A stretch of 64,000 nucleotides of DNA from NCBI RefSeq assembly GCF_011516925.1, contig NZ_WOTG01000001.1, forward strand, positions 310,001 through 374,000. The letters are read 5' to 3'. Positions 29,749 to 47,466 of the stretch are shown piece after piece (positions within the stretch are counted from its first letter, which is position 1; every line of letters begins with the position of its first letter). The notes below the pieces were generated by a model, which was not told the origin of the DNA, did no database searches, and saw only the letters and a program-made list of their open reading frames with translations. Origin of the DNA: Acetobacter fabarum. GTDB lineage: Bacteria; Pseudomonadota; Alphaproteobacteria; Acetobacterales; Acetobacteraceae. Both the position numbers and the translations under genes were made by a program.

Positions 29749-30086
29749 GCGCCTTTCCCGATCCTTACACAGTTCGGTCGACCAGCTGCATCTTCTGCGG
29801 CTAGCCGACTTTCATTAAAAAGATCCCATCAGGCAACAACCCGGATGGGGCTATATTGGCATCCGGCTCCGCTTCCCCCCGGAAGCCAACCGCATGCTAA
29901 AACTCATACAGAGAACCTGAGTGCCCTGCTCATCAATAAAGATAAACAAAGCTGAGGGCTGCTAACTACAGCCCCCCCTACCAGAAGTCAAGCTTTACCC
30001 GGCGATTCTCTACTGCACACGCTCAGGAGCCATAAAAAAGGCCGGAGCAATGCCCCGGCCTTTTCCAACTCTTTATTATAAAGAGT
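29749..30086. other. rpsL-rpoC intergenic region (338 bp)
   Basis: No gene was found here. On the rpsL side, the minus strand has a weak promoter-like pair, TTGTTG (29834-29839) and TAATGA (29812-29817), 16 nt apart. A hairpin of the form GGGCTG-N7-CAGCCC lies at about 29956-29974, without a strong T-run. The rpoC terminator occupies the rpoC side. It therefore separates the rif and str transcription units. Confidence 0.6.
30030..30064 (-). terminator. Intrinsic terminator after rpoC
   Basis: The arms AAAAGGCCGG (30036-30045) and CCGGCCTTTT (30055-30064) form a 10-bp stem, and on the minus strand the hairpin runs into TTTTTTATGG. It lies 22 bp after the rpoC stop. Confidence 0.9.
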
Positions 30087-34349
<4,263 letters not shown>

Positions 34350-34355
34350 TCACCG

Positions 34356-38528
<4,173 letters not shown>

Positions 38529-38553
38529 CGTCGCTCCTGCCCCGCCCTTATCT

Positions 38554-38595
38554 CGGACCATCAGGCTCGTGGTCTGCCGCGAGCCTGATGGTCCG
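38554..38595 (-). promoter_or_regulatory. Perfect 16-bp inverted repeat between rplL and rpoB
   Basis: The arms CGGACCATCAGGCTCG (38554-38569) and CGAGCCTGATGGTCCG (38580-38595) are perfectly complementary with a 10-nt loop. No T-run follows. It lies 25 bp before the rpoB start. E. coli has an RNase III site and attenuator in the same gap, so an RNA-processing or beta-synthesis control site is inferred. Confidence 0.65.
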
Positions 38596-38741
38596 ACCTA
38601 TTTCGGCCAAAACCATACCGGATTTACCCGGCCACCTGCCTCAGATCAACCTGAAACAGGCAAACGGGCGGAGGCATACACCCCCACCCGAGAACCTCAA
38701 TTTCCTTCACCCCACCGCATATGGGCGGGATCAAGGCAATC

Positions 38742-39116
38742 TTACTTAACTTCGACGGTTGCGCCGTTATCTTCAAGAAGCTTCTTGATTTTGGCAGCTT
38801 CGTCCTTGCTGACGCCTTCCTTAACGGTCTTGGGAGCGCCTTCAACCAGGTCCTTAGCTTCCTTCAGACCCAGACCCGTGATGCCACGGATTTCTTTAAT
38901 CACGTTGATCTTCTTTTCGCCAGCGGCGGCCAGAATAACCGTGAATTCGGTCTGCTCTTCAGCAGGAGCGGCAGCAGCGCCCGGAGCAGCAGCAGCAACT
39001 GCAACAGGAGCAGCAGCGGAAACGCCCCACTTTTCTTCGAGCAGCTTGGAAAGTTCAGCAGCTTCAAGAACGGTCAGAGCGGACAGTTCGTCAACAAGCT
39101 TAGCAAGATCAGCCAT
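38742..39116 (-). CDS. rplL: 50S ribosomal protein L7/L12
   Basis: This 124-residue stalk protein has an N-terminal dimerisation helix ([20 protein letters not shown]), an Ala/Pro-rich hinge (about 40-57) and the C-terminal domain with [20 protein letters not shown], the factor-binding surface. The ATG at 39116 with AGGAAG upstream is preferred to an in-frame reading to 39140. It lies after rplJ. Confidence 0.98.
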   Translation of the reverse strand: MADLAKLVDELSALTVLEAAELSKLLEEKWGVSAAAPVAVAAAAPGAAAAPAEEQTEFTVILAAAGEKKINVIKEIRGITGLGLKEAKDLVEGAPKTVKEGVSKDEAAKIKKLLEDNGATVEVK

Positions 39117-39214
39117 AGTCAGACTTCCTAATATAAACACTGGTTAGCAAAACGCAACCTCTACACAGAGGCTACGCGTATTTCTTGTACACACCCCCAT
39201 ATGGGAGCATGTGG

Positions 39215-39733
39215 TCAGGCAGCTTCACCCGTTTTGGCATAGGCCCCAAAAACACGAGCAAGCTGGCCAGCCGGCGCCTGAACAACACTGGCGATGCGCG
39301 TAGCGGGCGTGGAGATAAGACCCACGAGCTGCGCGCGCAGCGTGTCGAGCGACGGCAGCTCGGCGAGAGCCTTGATCCCAGCTACATCAAGTACCTGAGA
39401 ACCAAGAGAACCACCAAGCAGCTCAAGCTTGTCATTGGTTTTGGCGAACTCAACGATCACCTTCGCCACTGATACAGGTTCGTCCGCCCACGCAAGCGCG
39501 GTCGGTCCCGTCAGCAACGGCGCGATGCCGCTGAACTGGGTCCCATCCAGGGCGAGAGTTGCCAGCCGGTTTTTGGCAACCTTGTAGTTTGCACCCGCGG
39601 CCCGCACCTTGCGTCGCAGATCCGTCACATCAGCCACGGTCAACCCGTTATTACGGGTAACCACAACCATGGACGTTTCGGCGAACACGGCGGCCAGAGA
39701 GGCAACAAGGGCCTTCTTTTCCGTACGGTCCAA
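39215..39733 (-). CDS. rplJ: 50S ribosomal protein L10
   Basis: This 172-residue stalk base protein begins MDRTEKKALVASLAAVFAET and contains NYKVAKNRLATLALDGTQFS. The start codon is TTG at 39733 with GGAG 7 nt upstream; no ATG in this frame suits better. Downstream is rplL, forming the stalk-protein pair. L10 commonly controls its own translation through the leader upstream. Confidence 0.95.
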   Translation of the reverse strand: MDRTEKKALVASLAAVFAETSMVVVTRNNGLTVADVTDLRRKVRAAGANYKVAKNRLATLALDGTQFSGIAPLLTGPTALAWADEPVSVAKVIVEFAKTNDKLELLGGSLGSQVLDVAGIKALAELPSLDTLRAQLVGLISTPATRIASVVQAPAGQLARVFGAYAKTGEAA

Positions 39734-40015
39734 ATCCCGTCTCCGTCTTGTTCCATCAGATCTAAACCTGACAGAACGGGTTGCCCTTTAGGTTCTGCAA
39801 CAAACAGAACCCGCTCGCCTGTCCTTGATAAACGGAATATCTGGCACTGCCGAAAATTCTCAGCCTGCAACCAGCATCCCCGTCTTACCACGCGCCAGCC
39901 CCGAAAGGCCGATTAAGAACAAACTCACGTGTGGTCTCGGACAGGTATAAGAAGTGGTAAACCACTCCTTTATGCACCAGACCAGCCACAAGGGCCAGCC
40001 TGGCAACATTCTTAC
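39734..40015 (-). promoter_or_regulatory. Probable L10 leader region (rplA-rplJ spacer, 282 bp)
   Basis: This spacer has no gene. Read on the minus strand it can fold: GGTTCTG-N7-CAGAACC is a perfect 7-bp hairpin about 60 nt before the rplJ start. In many bacteria the L10-L7/L12 complex binds a structured leader here to repress its own translation. The call rests mainly on position and length; a covariance-model search for the L10_leader family would settle it. Confidence 0.45.
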
Positions 40016-40708
40016 TCAGCCTGCGAAGGCAGAGACGTCCAGCTGTACGCCCGGACCCATTGTGGAGGTCAGGGCAGCCTTCTTCAGATAGGTGCCTTTG
40101 GCGCCAGTCGGGCGGGCCTTCTGCACGGCATCAACAAATGCACGTACGTTTTCAGCCAGCTTATCTGCACCGAAGGAAGCCTTGCCAACGCCAGCGTGGA
40201 TGATACCGGTCTTTTCAGCGCGGTATTCAACCTGACCGGACTTGGCTGCCAGAACGGCACCCTTAACGTCCATGGTCACGGTACCCAGCTTGGGGTTAGG
40301 CATCAGGCCACGCGGGCCGAGGATCTTACCCAGACGACCCACCAGAGCCATCATGTCCGGGGTTGCAATGCAGCGGTCGAAAGCGATTTCGCCAGCCTGC
40401 ACCTGCTCCATCAGATCTTCTGCACCAACAACGTCCGCACCGGCAGCCTTGGCTTCTTCAGCCTTGGGGCCACGTGCGAACACGCCAACGCGCAGGGTCT
40501 TGCCCGTGCCGTTGGGCAGGGACACAAAACCACGAACCATCTGGTCAGCATGACGCGGGTCGATGCCCAGATTCAGGGCGATTTCAACCGTTTCGTCAAA
40601 CTTTGCAGTTGCATTGTCTTTGACGAGGGAAACAGCTTCGTCCAGCCCGTATGCCTTACCGGCAACAACCTTGGCGCGAGCAGCTGCAAGACGCTTGTTC
40701 TGAGCCAT
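40016..40708 (-). CDS. rplA: 50S ribosomal protein L1
   Basis: This 230-residue protein of the L1 stalk begins [20 protein letters not shown] and contains [20 protein letters not shown], the family signature. In E. coli it represses rplKA translation. The ATG at 40708 is preferred; the in-frame reading to 40780 lies inside rplK. It follows rplK by 4 bp. Confidence 0.97.
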   Translation of the reverse strand: MAQNKRLAAARAKVVAGKAYGLDEAVSLVKDNATAKFDETVEIALNLGIDPRHADQMVRGFVSLPNGTGKTLRVGVFARGPKAEEAKAAGADVVGAEDLMEQVQAGEIAFDRCIATPDMMALVGRLGKILGPRGLMPNPKLGTVTMDVKGAVLAAKSGQVEYRAEKTGIIHAGVGKASFGADKLAENVRAFVDAVQKARPTGAKGTYLKKAALTSTMGPGVQLDVSAFAG

Positions 40709-40712
40709 AATC

Positions 40713-41147
40713 TTAGCCCTCCACCACATCAAGACCCATGGAGCGGGCAGAACCCACCAGCATGCGTACAGCGCCATCAATGTCGTTTGCGTTCATGTCC
40801 TGCTGCTTCTGGGCAGCAATTTCACGCAGCTGATCCATGGTCACCTTACCCACGGAACCGCCCTTACCAACTGTCTGGCTGCCTTTGGAAATCTTGGCGG
40901 CCTTGAGCAGGAAGTAGGTGTTCGGGGGGGTCTTGGTGATGAAGCTGAACGTACGGTCAGCATAGGCAGTGATCACCACAGGAATCGGCATGCCAGGTTC
41001 AAGGCCCTGGGTCTTGGCATTAAATGCCTTGCAGAATTCCATGATATTCAGACCGCGCTGACCCAGAGCCGGACCAACCGGCGGCGAAGGGTTTGCTTTA
41101 CCAGCGGGAATCTGAAGCTTGATGTAGCCAACAACTTTTTTGGCCAT
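40713..41147 (-). CDS. rplK: 50S ribosomal protein L11
   Basis: This 144-residue protein of the GTPase-associated centre begins [20 protein letters not shown] and has the proline-rich [20 protein letters not shown] segment of thiostrepton-binding L11. Length is typical. It is the first gene of the rif cluster; the 106-bp gap upstream leads to an efflux-channel gene instead of nusG. Confidence 0.97.
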   Translation of the reverse strand: MAKKVVGYIKLQIPAGKANPSPPVGPALGQRGLNIMEFCKAFNAKTQGLEPGMPIPVVITAYADRTFSFITKTPPNTYFLLKAAKISKGSQTVGKGGSVGKVTMDQLREIAAQKQQDMNANDIDGAVRMLVGSARSMGLDVVEG

Positions 41148-41253
41148 ATCCGGGACTCCTCAAAAATGTACCCGGACCGCGGTTCTTAACGATTCCAGCC
41201 TGCACACAAGGTGTTGGCAGAAACCTCCCGCGTTCCGATCAGGAAAGGCGCGC

Positions 41254-42867
41254 TTACCTGTGCGCAGCATGACTGTCAAGAGGGGCACGTGCTTTTGTGC
41301 TGCCACTCAGGTCCGTGCTGGCAGGGTCACGCACGGTTGTAATGCCGCCCGCAGCCGGTGCCTGACGCAGATTGCTGTACTGCAGGGGCTTGAAGGGCAT
41401 GAGCACACTTTCACCCGTAGGCAGTTGGCCACGGGACCACCCGCCACCCAGAGCGCGAATCAGCTCCACGCGGGCATCAATGGCGCGCGTGGAGGTCTGC
41501 ACCAGTGCGATCCGGGCATTCAGGGCCGCAACCTGTGCCACCACGACATCCAGATAATTGGTAAGCCCCCCCGTGTACAGCGCCATGGTCATGCCCTGTG
41601 TGCGCAATGCGGCATCTACTGCGTTAGACTGCTGCCCCACCTGCACCTTGAGCCTGTTGACCCGGGTCAGCCCGTCCTCAACCTCCTTGAAGGCATCCAG
41701 CACCGTGCTGCGGTACAGATCCTCCTTCTCGCGGTACTGCGACCAGCTGCGTTGCAGGTCCGCACGCCGCAACCCACCCTGAAAGAGCGGAAGAAGTGCC
41801 TGCGCACCAAACTGGTACATGGAGTTGGAGAGCGATGCGAGGTCGAACCCGTTATCCATAAACCCGGTCGTGGCGTTAAAGGTCACATGTGGGTAGAACG
41901 CTGCGCGGGACACGCCTATGGCCCTGTTGGCCTGTGCCATGCGCCGCTCTGCCGCAGCAATATCGGGCCGCCTTTCCAGCAGTGTTGATGGCAGGGCAAC
42001 CGGCAATGGGCCTTGTGCAAAGTTCAGTGTATCCACCGGCGCAATATGGAAGGAGGCCGGGGCCTGGTTAACCAGTGCGGCAATGGCATGCTCCATAACG
42101 TCACGCTGGGTGCGGATGTCGGTTTCCTGCGCCTGCGTGGCATAAAGCTGTGCCTGAGCGCGGGAGACATCCATACCCGGCGCAATGGCCCCTGCCAGAC
42201 GCATGTTGGTAATCTGCACCGCTGTTTTGTAGTAGCGGATGGAATCCCGGTAAACCGCGCCCTGCGCATCCAGCCCACGCAGCACAACGTAATCGCTGGC
42301 AAGCTCGGCCTGCAAACTCAGCCTTGCTGCGGCATAGTCTGCCGCGCGCTCCTGCACGTTCTGCTTGGCCATGCGTGTTTTGTTACGAATGGCGGACCAG
42401 AAATCCGGCTCCCACGTTGCAGAACCCGAATACTGCTCAGAGGACATATACATGGGCCCGGTGGAGCCGGCCCCACGCCACAGCCGATGATCCGACCCTT
42501 TGTATTTTGCCCCGCCAGCCATACCGCCAATTTGTGGGTAGAGCTTGGATTTGGCCTCCATGGCCAGATCCCGCGCCTGAAGGAAAGCCTCCGCCTGCGC
42601 CTGAAGATCGGGGTTAAGGCGCATGGCCTGTTCCTCCAGATCATTCAGTACGGGGTCTCCCAGCACAGTCCACCAGTTGGGGTTTAATGTTGTATCCACC
42701 CCACCTGCGGGCTGCATAACGCCACCACCCTGCCAGTTGTCGGGGTAGATAAACCTGGCTGGCTTGTAGCGTGGTGCCATGTCGCACCCTGCCAGAACGG
42801 ACAGGAGGCAGCTCCCCAGCATAAAGCGTGCGGCAAAAACCCGGCTACCCTGCGCCCTGCCCTTCAT
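41254..42867 (-). CDS. Outer-membrane efflux channel lipoprotein of second RND pump
   Basis: This 537-residue protein has a signal peptide with lipobox VLAGC (lipidated Cys28) and CDMAPRYKPARFIYPDNW after it. Two OEP repeats follow with LLERRPDIAAAERRMAQANR near the middle. It is a TolC-fold exit channel. Its start overlaps the adaptor stop (ATGA), making it the third gene of the pump operon. The gene points towards rplK 106 bp downstream, and I see no strong terminator between. Confidence 0.88.
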   Translation of the reverse strand: MKGRAQGSRVFAARFMLGSCLLSVLAGCDMAPRYKPARFIYPDNWQGGGVMQPAGGVDTTLNPNWWTVLGDPVLNDLEEQAMRLNPDLQAQAEAFLQARDLAMEAKSKLYPQIGGMAGGAKYKGSDHRLWRGAGSTGPMYMSSEQYSGSATWEPDFWSAIRNKTRMAKQNVQERAADYAAARLSLQAELASDYVVLRGLDAQGAVYRDSIRYYKTAVQITNMRLAGAIAPGMDVSRAQAQLYATQAQETDIRTQRDVMEHAIAALVNQAPASFHIAPVDTLNFAQGPLPVALPSTLLERRPDIAAAERRMAQANRAIGVSRAAFYPHVTFNATTGFMDNGFDLASLSNSMYQFGAQALLPLFQGGLRRADLQRSWSQYREKEDLYRSTVLDAFKEVEDGLTRVNRLKVQVGQQSNAVDAALRTQGMTMALYTGGLTNYLDVVVAQVAALNARIALVQTSTRAIDARVELIRALGGGWSRGQLPTGESVLMPFKPLQYSNLRQAPAAGGITTVRDPASTDLSGSTKARAPLDSHAAHR

Positions 42868-44177
42868 TGACGCCCCCCGGATTCCGGCATGGGCCGGTTA
42901 TCTTCGGGCATGGCGCGGGTATCGTTCTTGCCTGCGCCCGCAGCCTTTGCCGGGGGGGCTGGGGGAATATTGTAACCGGGAGTGCCTTTAACAATCCGCA
43001 CCAGCTGCCCGTCCAGCAGGCCGGCGGATGGGTTATTGATGACCCTGTCGCTCTTTTTAACCCCACGCTGCACTTCCACCGTTGTGCCCAGATCGCGCCC
43101 AAGGGCTACGTTGACCAGATGCACGTGGTTGCTGTCATCCACCAGCGCGACCTGCGTTCCTTCCTGCCGGAACACAATGGCGCCTTCAGGCAGAATAAGC
43201 TGGTCCGGGTCAGCCGGAGCACGGAAGGTGGCCGTGGCGTAGGAATTAGGCCACAGCTCGCCGCTCTTGTTATCCAGCACCAGTTCGGTCGTAACCGTGC
43301 GGGTATTGGGGTTAAAGGCGCTTGCGGTTGCCAGATAACGCGCCTTGAACGTGCGCTCGGGGTATTGCGGCACAATCAGATCGGCCTGCAGGCGGGGTGA
43401 GATAATATCCGCATAGTCCTGCGGCACAGCCACAAACACACGCATGGCGTGCACGTCCGCAACGCTGAACAGTTCCGTGGCATTCCCGCGGGAATCCACA
43501 TCCCCCCTTCCGGCGTTAACGTAATCCCCCACATCGGCCATACGGGATGTGACAATGCCATCAAACGGAGCCACGATCTTTTTAAACGCTTCAAGGGCGG
43601 CGTAGCGTTCCACATCATGCTGGGCGGCTTCGACCTGCGCCTTCTGGGCCTCGGCATTGGCGGCCTGCACGTCCACCTCCTGCTGGGAGACAGCCTGCGT
43701 GCCCTGCAACGCCTTCCAGCGTCGTGCGGTAATCTGGGCCAGCTTGTAGCGAGCCAGTGCCACGTTGTAGTTGGCCTTGGCGGCGGCGTACTGGGCGTCC
43801 AGCCCCGGTGTGTCAATTTCGGCCAGCACGTCCCCTGCTTTTACGCGCGCGCCAAAATCCTTGTACCACATTTTGACGTAGCCCGAGACCTGAGCGTAAA
43901 TCGGGGCCTGATACCATGCCGCAATATTGGCAGGTAGGGAGAGCTCGCGCTCATCGGGGGCGTGCTGCGGGTAAATGACCTGCACAACGGGCACCGCATC
44001 ATGGGCTGTTTCCTGCGCCAGTTGCACATAGGCCGAATGCCTTTGCACAAGCCCCATGATAACCAGAAAGCCTGCCACGCCAGCGACAATAGCAAACCCC
44101 ATTTTTCTTTTACGGGCAGCTGCCGCAGCTTTTACCTTGGCGTCCACGCCACCCGTATTGTCGTGTTCCGGGGTCAT
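42864..44177 (-). CDS. RND efflux periplasmic adaptor (HlyD/MFP family)
   Basis: This 437-residue adaptor has a cytoplasmic N-terminus rich in Ala/Lys/Arg, a membrane anchor at about residues 27-43, and a lipoyl half-motif GARVKAGDVLAEIDTPGLD. A coiled-coil hairpin with many Ala/Gln residues follows, then beta-barrel domains (SRMADVGDYVNAG) and a C-terminal domain ending in a Pro/Ala/Gly-rich tail. Start and stop overlap the neighbours by 4 nt, so it is translationally coupled with the permease and channel. Confidence 0.88.
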   Translation of the reverse strand: MTPEHDNTGGVDAKVKAAAAARKRKMGFAIVAGVAGFLVIMGLVQRHSAYVQLAQETAHDAVPVVQVIYPQHAPDERELSLPANIAAWYQAPIYAQVSGYVKMWYKDFGARVKAGDVLAEIDTPGLDAQYAAAKANYNVALARYKLAQITARRWKALQGTQAVSQQEVDVQAANAEAQKAQVEAAQHDVERYAALEAFKKIVAPFDGIVTSRMADVGDYVNAGRGDVDSRGNATELFSVADVHAMRVFVAVPQDYADIISPRLQADLIVPQYPERTFKARYLATASAFNPNTRTVTTELVLDNKSGELWPNSYATATFRAPADPDQLILPEGAIVFRQEGTQVALVDDSNHVHLVNVALGRDLGTTVEVQRGVKKSDRVINNPSAGLLDGQLVRIVKGTPGYNIPPAPPAKAAGAGKNDTRAMPEDNRPMPESGGRQ

Positions 44178-47100
44178 ACGCCAGCTTCCTCTTCTTTTGT
44201 CGTCGGCACTTCTTTTTTGTTGTGCAACATTGCAAACACGCAGGGAACAAACAGCAACGTAGCCACCGTTGCCACCAGCAGCCCCCCCATGACCGCCTTG
44301 CCCAAAGGCGCATTCTGCGAGTTGCTCAAAGACATGGGCAACATGCCAATAATCATGGCGGAAGCCGTCATCATAACCGGGCGAATACGCTCAAAGCCTG
44401 CCTCAAGCGCTGCCAGAATGGCATCTCCATGCTCATCCAGCCGCTCACGCGCAAAGGCCACAACCAGAATGGCGTTAGCCGTGGCCGTGCCCATGCACAT
44501 GATCGCACCCGTAAGCGCTGGAACAGACAGGGTTGTATGTGTGAGGAACAGGCTCCACGAAATACCCGCCAGCGCGCCGGGCAACGCCGTGATGATAATG
44601 AACGGGTCCAGCCAGGACTGAAAGTTGACCACAATCAGCAGGTAAACAAGCAGAACAGACATAGCCAGCCCGGCCAGAAGCTGCACATACGCACTGTTCA
44701 TGGTCACGGCCTGCCCGCGCACGGTCAGCGATGCGCCGCGAGGCAGGTCGGGCCGGAGTTCATCCACAATCCGCTCCACCTCGCGTGAGACGGTGCCCAG
44801 ATCAATCCCCTCGTTTGAGGCATAGATATCGAACACGGGCATGATGTTGTAGTGCGCAACCTCGGCCGGGGTCCCGACCTGCTCGATCTGGCTCAGCCCG
44901 CCCAGAATCTGCGGGGTCTGCCCGCTGGGATTACCATCCCCTTTATCAATCGGGGTGATCTCCAGATCATTCATGGTCTGGAGGAAGGAGGCCGGGGTCT
45001 GGATGTCGATCAGATGCGAGACGCCAGTCTTGGTATCCAGCCAGTAAACCTGCCCGACCTGCGAACTGCCTGAGAGCGAAACCAGCACGTTGTCAGCCAC
45101 GTCCGCCTCGCGGATACCCGTGCCCAGCGCGTACATGCGGCGTGCATTCACGCGCAGGGTTGGTGTGGTCATGGGCTGCTGCACTGAAATATCGGTCAGC
45201 CCGGTTACGTGCCGCAGCCGTTCTGCAATGCGGTTGGCAAAGCGGAAGTTGGCTGGCAGGTCACGCCCGACCACCTGCACATCAATCGGGGATGGCAGGC
45301 CGAAGTTCAGGATCTTGGCTGTCAGGTCCCCCGGCAGGAAGGAGAACTGGGTCCCGGGGAATTTTTCATTCAGGTTACGGCGCAGCAGGCGGCGGTATTC
45401 CGCAACAGGGGCGGCTTCATCCTTGAGCGAAATGGTAATGTCGCAATCCTGCGTACCCACGGTGGGGGTTGGAATATAGGCCATGTTGAGCGGGCTGAAC
45501 GCCAGACCGCAGTTATTGACAATTCCTTCCACCTGCCCGGGCAGCGTGCGCTCGACCTCTGTATCCACCAGCTGGGAAATCTTGCCGGCTTCCTCCAGCC
45601 GCGTGCCAATGGGTGCGCGCATATGCAGGGCGATGACATCCGAATTAACTTCGGGGAAAAAATTCTGCCCGACAAAGAACAGCAACCCCAAAGACCCGAA
45701 CGAGCACAGTACGAATACCGGAATAAACGTCCCCCGCACCTCGATCAGATACGTGAGCAGGGCGTGGTAGCGATGGCGAAAGGTCTCAAACCCACGCTCA
45801 AAGGAACGCTGGAAACGACCAAAAACCGTTTTGGGCTCCTGCGGACCGTGCGCATGGGCGGCCACCTGTGCGGCCAGCATGTACTTGGCCATGGTTGGCA
45901 CCAGCGTGCGCGAGAGAATGAACGATGCCAGCATGGCAAAAATAATGGCTTCGGCCATGGGCATGAACAGCCAGCCAGCAACACCGGTCAACTGGAACAG
46001 CGGCATCCACACAATGCAGATACACAGCGTGGAAACAAAGGTTGGAATAACAATCTGGTTGGCCGCGTCCACAATGGCGGTTTCCAGATCCTTTTCCATT
46101 TCCAGATGTGCATCAATGTTTTCGATCATGACCGTGGCATCATCCACCAGAATACCAACGGCCAGCGCCAGCCCGCCCAAAGTCATGACATTAATGGTCT
46201 GCCCGGCCCAGCCCAGCCCGATGATCGAGCACAGCATGGCCAGCGGAATGGAGGTGGCAATAATAACCGTAGAACGCCACGACCCAAGGAACAGCAGCAC
46301 GACAAGCCCGGTCAGGAAGGCGGCGGTTATCATTTCGCGCACCACGTCCTCCACGGACTCCTTAACAAAGGTCGAGGCGTCATTGAGCACGCGGATGCTC
46401 ACACCCGGCGGGAGGGTCTGCACAATGCCGGGCAGCAGTTTTTTAATGCCTGCCACCACGTCCAGTGTTGAGGCATCCCCGCTCTTCATGACCACGATCA
46501 GCACACCCTGCTGGCCCTTGACCAGCACAAGGTTGGTCTGTGGTGGACCACCCTGATGCACCCATGCCACGTCGCGCAGGCGGACCACGGCGTGCCCGAC
46601 CTGCTTGATGGGAATATCGTTCAGTTCATCCAGCTCCCGCGGGGCTGCGTTGGTCTGCACCATCCAGTCAAACGGGCCAATACGCTGGTCCCCCGCAGGC
46701 AGCACTATGTTCTGGCTGTTCAGTGCGCGGGAGACATCCACCGGGGAAAGACTGTGTGCCAGCAGCTTGACCGGGTCCAGATCGACCATGACGTTACCCG
46801 GCTTACCCCCATACGGGTTGGGAATGGCCGCCCCTGCAACAGACACCAGCGCAGGCCGGATAAGGTTGGAGGACATGTCATAAATCTCGGACGCCGTCAT
46901 GGACGTGGATGCGACCTGCAACGTAATGACCGGCACGGAGGATGCGTCATACGCCAGAACAAGTGGCGGCGTGGAGCCGGTAGGCATCTGCTTGATCACG
47001 GTCTGGGAGACAGAGGTGATCTGGGTTTGAGCAACGGATGTGTTTGTACCGGGCTGGAAAAAGATCTTAACAATCCCGCGCCCGTAATAGGACTGGCTTT

Positions 47101-47347
47101 CAATGTGTTCGATATTATTCACGGTCGCGGTAAGTGCGCGCTCGTAATAATAGACCACACGGCCAGACATATCCTCGGGCATCAGCCCTGTATATTGCCA
47201 GATAACGGCCACAACAGGGATGCGGATACTCGGGAAAACGTCCGTGGGGGTTGAGAAAATACCCTTAATTCCAAAAACAAGAATCAGGATGGACAGCACA
47301 ACAAAAGTGTACGGTTTTTTGAGTGCTATAAGAACAATCTGGTTCAT
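44174..47347 (-). CDS. RND efflux permease of second pump
   Basis: This 1057-residue proton-driven permease has twelve helices and two periplasmic loops. The TM4 aspartates are D402-D403 in GILVDDATVMIEN. The N-terminus (MNQIVLIALKKPYTFVVLSI) and long ASSVPVITLQVASTSM segment place it away from the AcrB and MdtB/C types, in a divergent HAE1-like branch common in Acetobacteraceae. The substrate is unknown. It is the first gene of the pump operon, 119 bp after a histidine kinase gene on the same strand. Confidence 0.88.
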   Translation of the reverse strand: MNQIVLIALKKPYTFVVLSILILVFGIKGIFSTPTDVFPSIRIPVVAVIWQYTGLMPEDMSGRVVYYYERALTATVNNIEHIESQSYYGRGIVKIFFQPGTNTSVAQTQITSVSQTVIKQMPTGSTPPLVLAYDASSVPVITLQVASTSMTASEIYDMSSNLIRPALVSVAGAAIPNPYGGKPGNVMVDLDPVKLLAHSLSPVDVSRALNSQNIVLPAGDQRIGPFDWMVQTNAAPRELDELNDIPIKQVGHAVVRLRDVAWVHQGGPPQTNLVLVKGQQGVLIVVMKSGDASTLDVVAGIKKLLPGIVQTLPPGVSIRVLNDASTFVKESVEDVVREMITAAFLTGLVVLLFLGSWRSTVIIATSIPLAMLCSIIGLGWAGQTINVMTLGGLALAVGILVDDATVMIENIDAHLEMEKDLETAIVDAANQIVIPTFVSTLCICIVWMPLFQLTGVAGWLFMPMAEAIIFAMLASFILSRTLVPTMAKYMLAAQVAAHAHGPQEPKTVFGRFQRSFERGFETFRHRYHALLTYLIEVRGTFIPVFVLCSFGSLGLLFFVGQNFFPEVNSDVIALHMRAPIGTRLEEAGKISQLVDTEVERTLPGQVEGIVNNCGLAFSPLNMAYIPTPTVGTQDCDITISLKDEAAPVAEYRRLLRRNLNEKFPGTQFSFLPGDLTAKILNFGLPSPIDVQVVGRDLPANFRFANRIAERLRHVTGLTDISVQQPMTTPTLRVNARRMYALGTGIREADVADNVLVSLSGSSQVGQVYWLDTKTGVSHLIDIQTPASFLQTMNDLEITPIDKGDGNPSGQTPQILGGLSQIEQVGTPAEVAHYNIMPVFDIYASNEGIDLGTVSREVERIVDELRPDLPRGASLTVRGQAVTMNSAYVQLLAGLAMSVLLVYLLIVVNFQSWLDPFIIITALPGALAGISWSLFLTHTTLSVPALTGAIMCMGTATANAILVVAFARERLDEHGDAILAALEAGFERIRPVMMTASAMIIGMLPMSLSNSQNAPLGKAVMGGLLVATVATLLFVPCVFAMLHNKKEVPTTKEEEAGV

Positions 47348-47437
47348 TCACCTGACCCTTGGCTGAAAACGGGTCCGGTCATCATTCTGGAAATGGTCGT
47401 CATTTTGCCAGTAGATACCCGCACATCCCTCTCCCGC

Positions 47438-47457
47438 TTGTGACATTATCTTTACAA
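47438..47457. promoter_or_regulatory. Candidate operator upstream of second RND operon
   Basis: TTGT (47438-47441) and ACAA (47454-47457) form an interrupted inverted repeat around 12 nt in the histidine kinase-permease gap. It is a possible response-regulator binding site, inferred from position only. Confidence 0.25.
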
Positions 47458-47466
47458 ACCATTGCT

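Noticed and set aside
41148..41253. A promoter for rplK
   Set aside because: TTGTGT and TAAGAA-like sequences occur at poor spacing; nothing in the gap was good enough to list, although some promoter probably exists.
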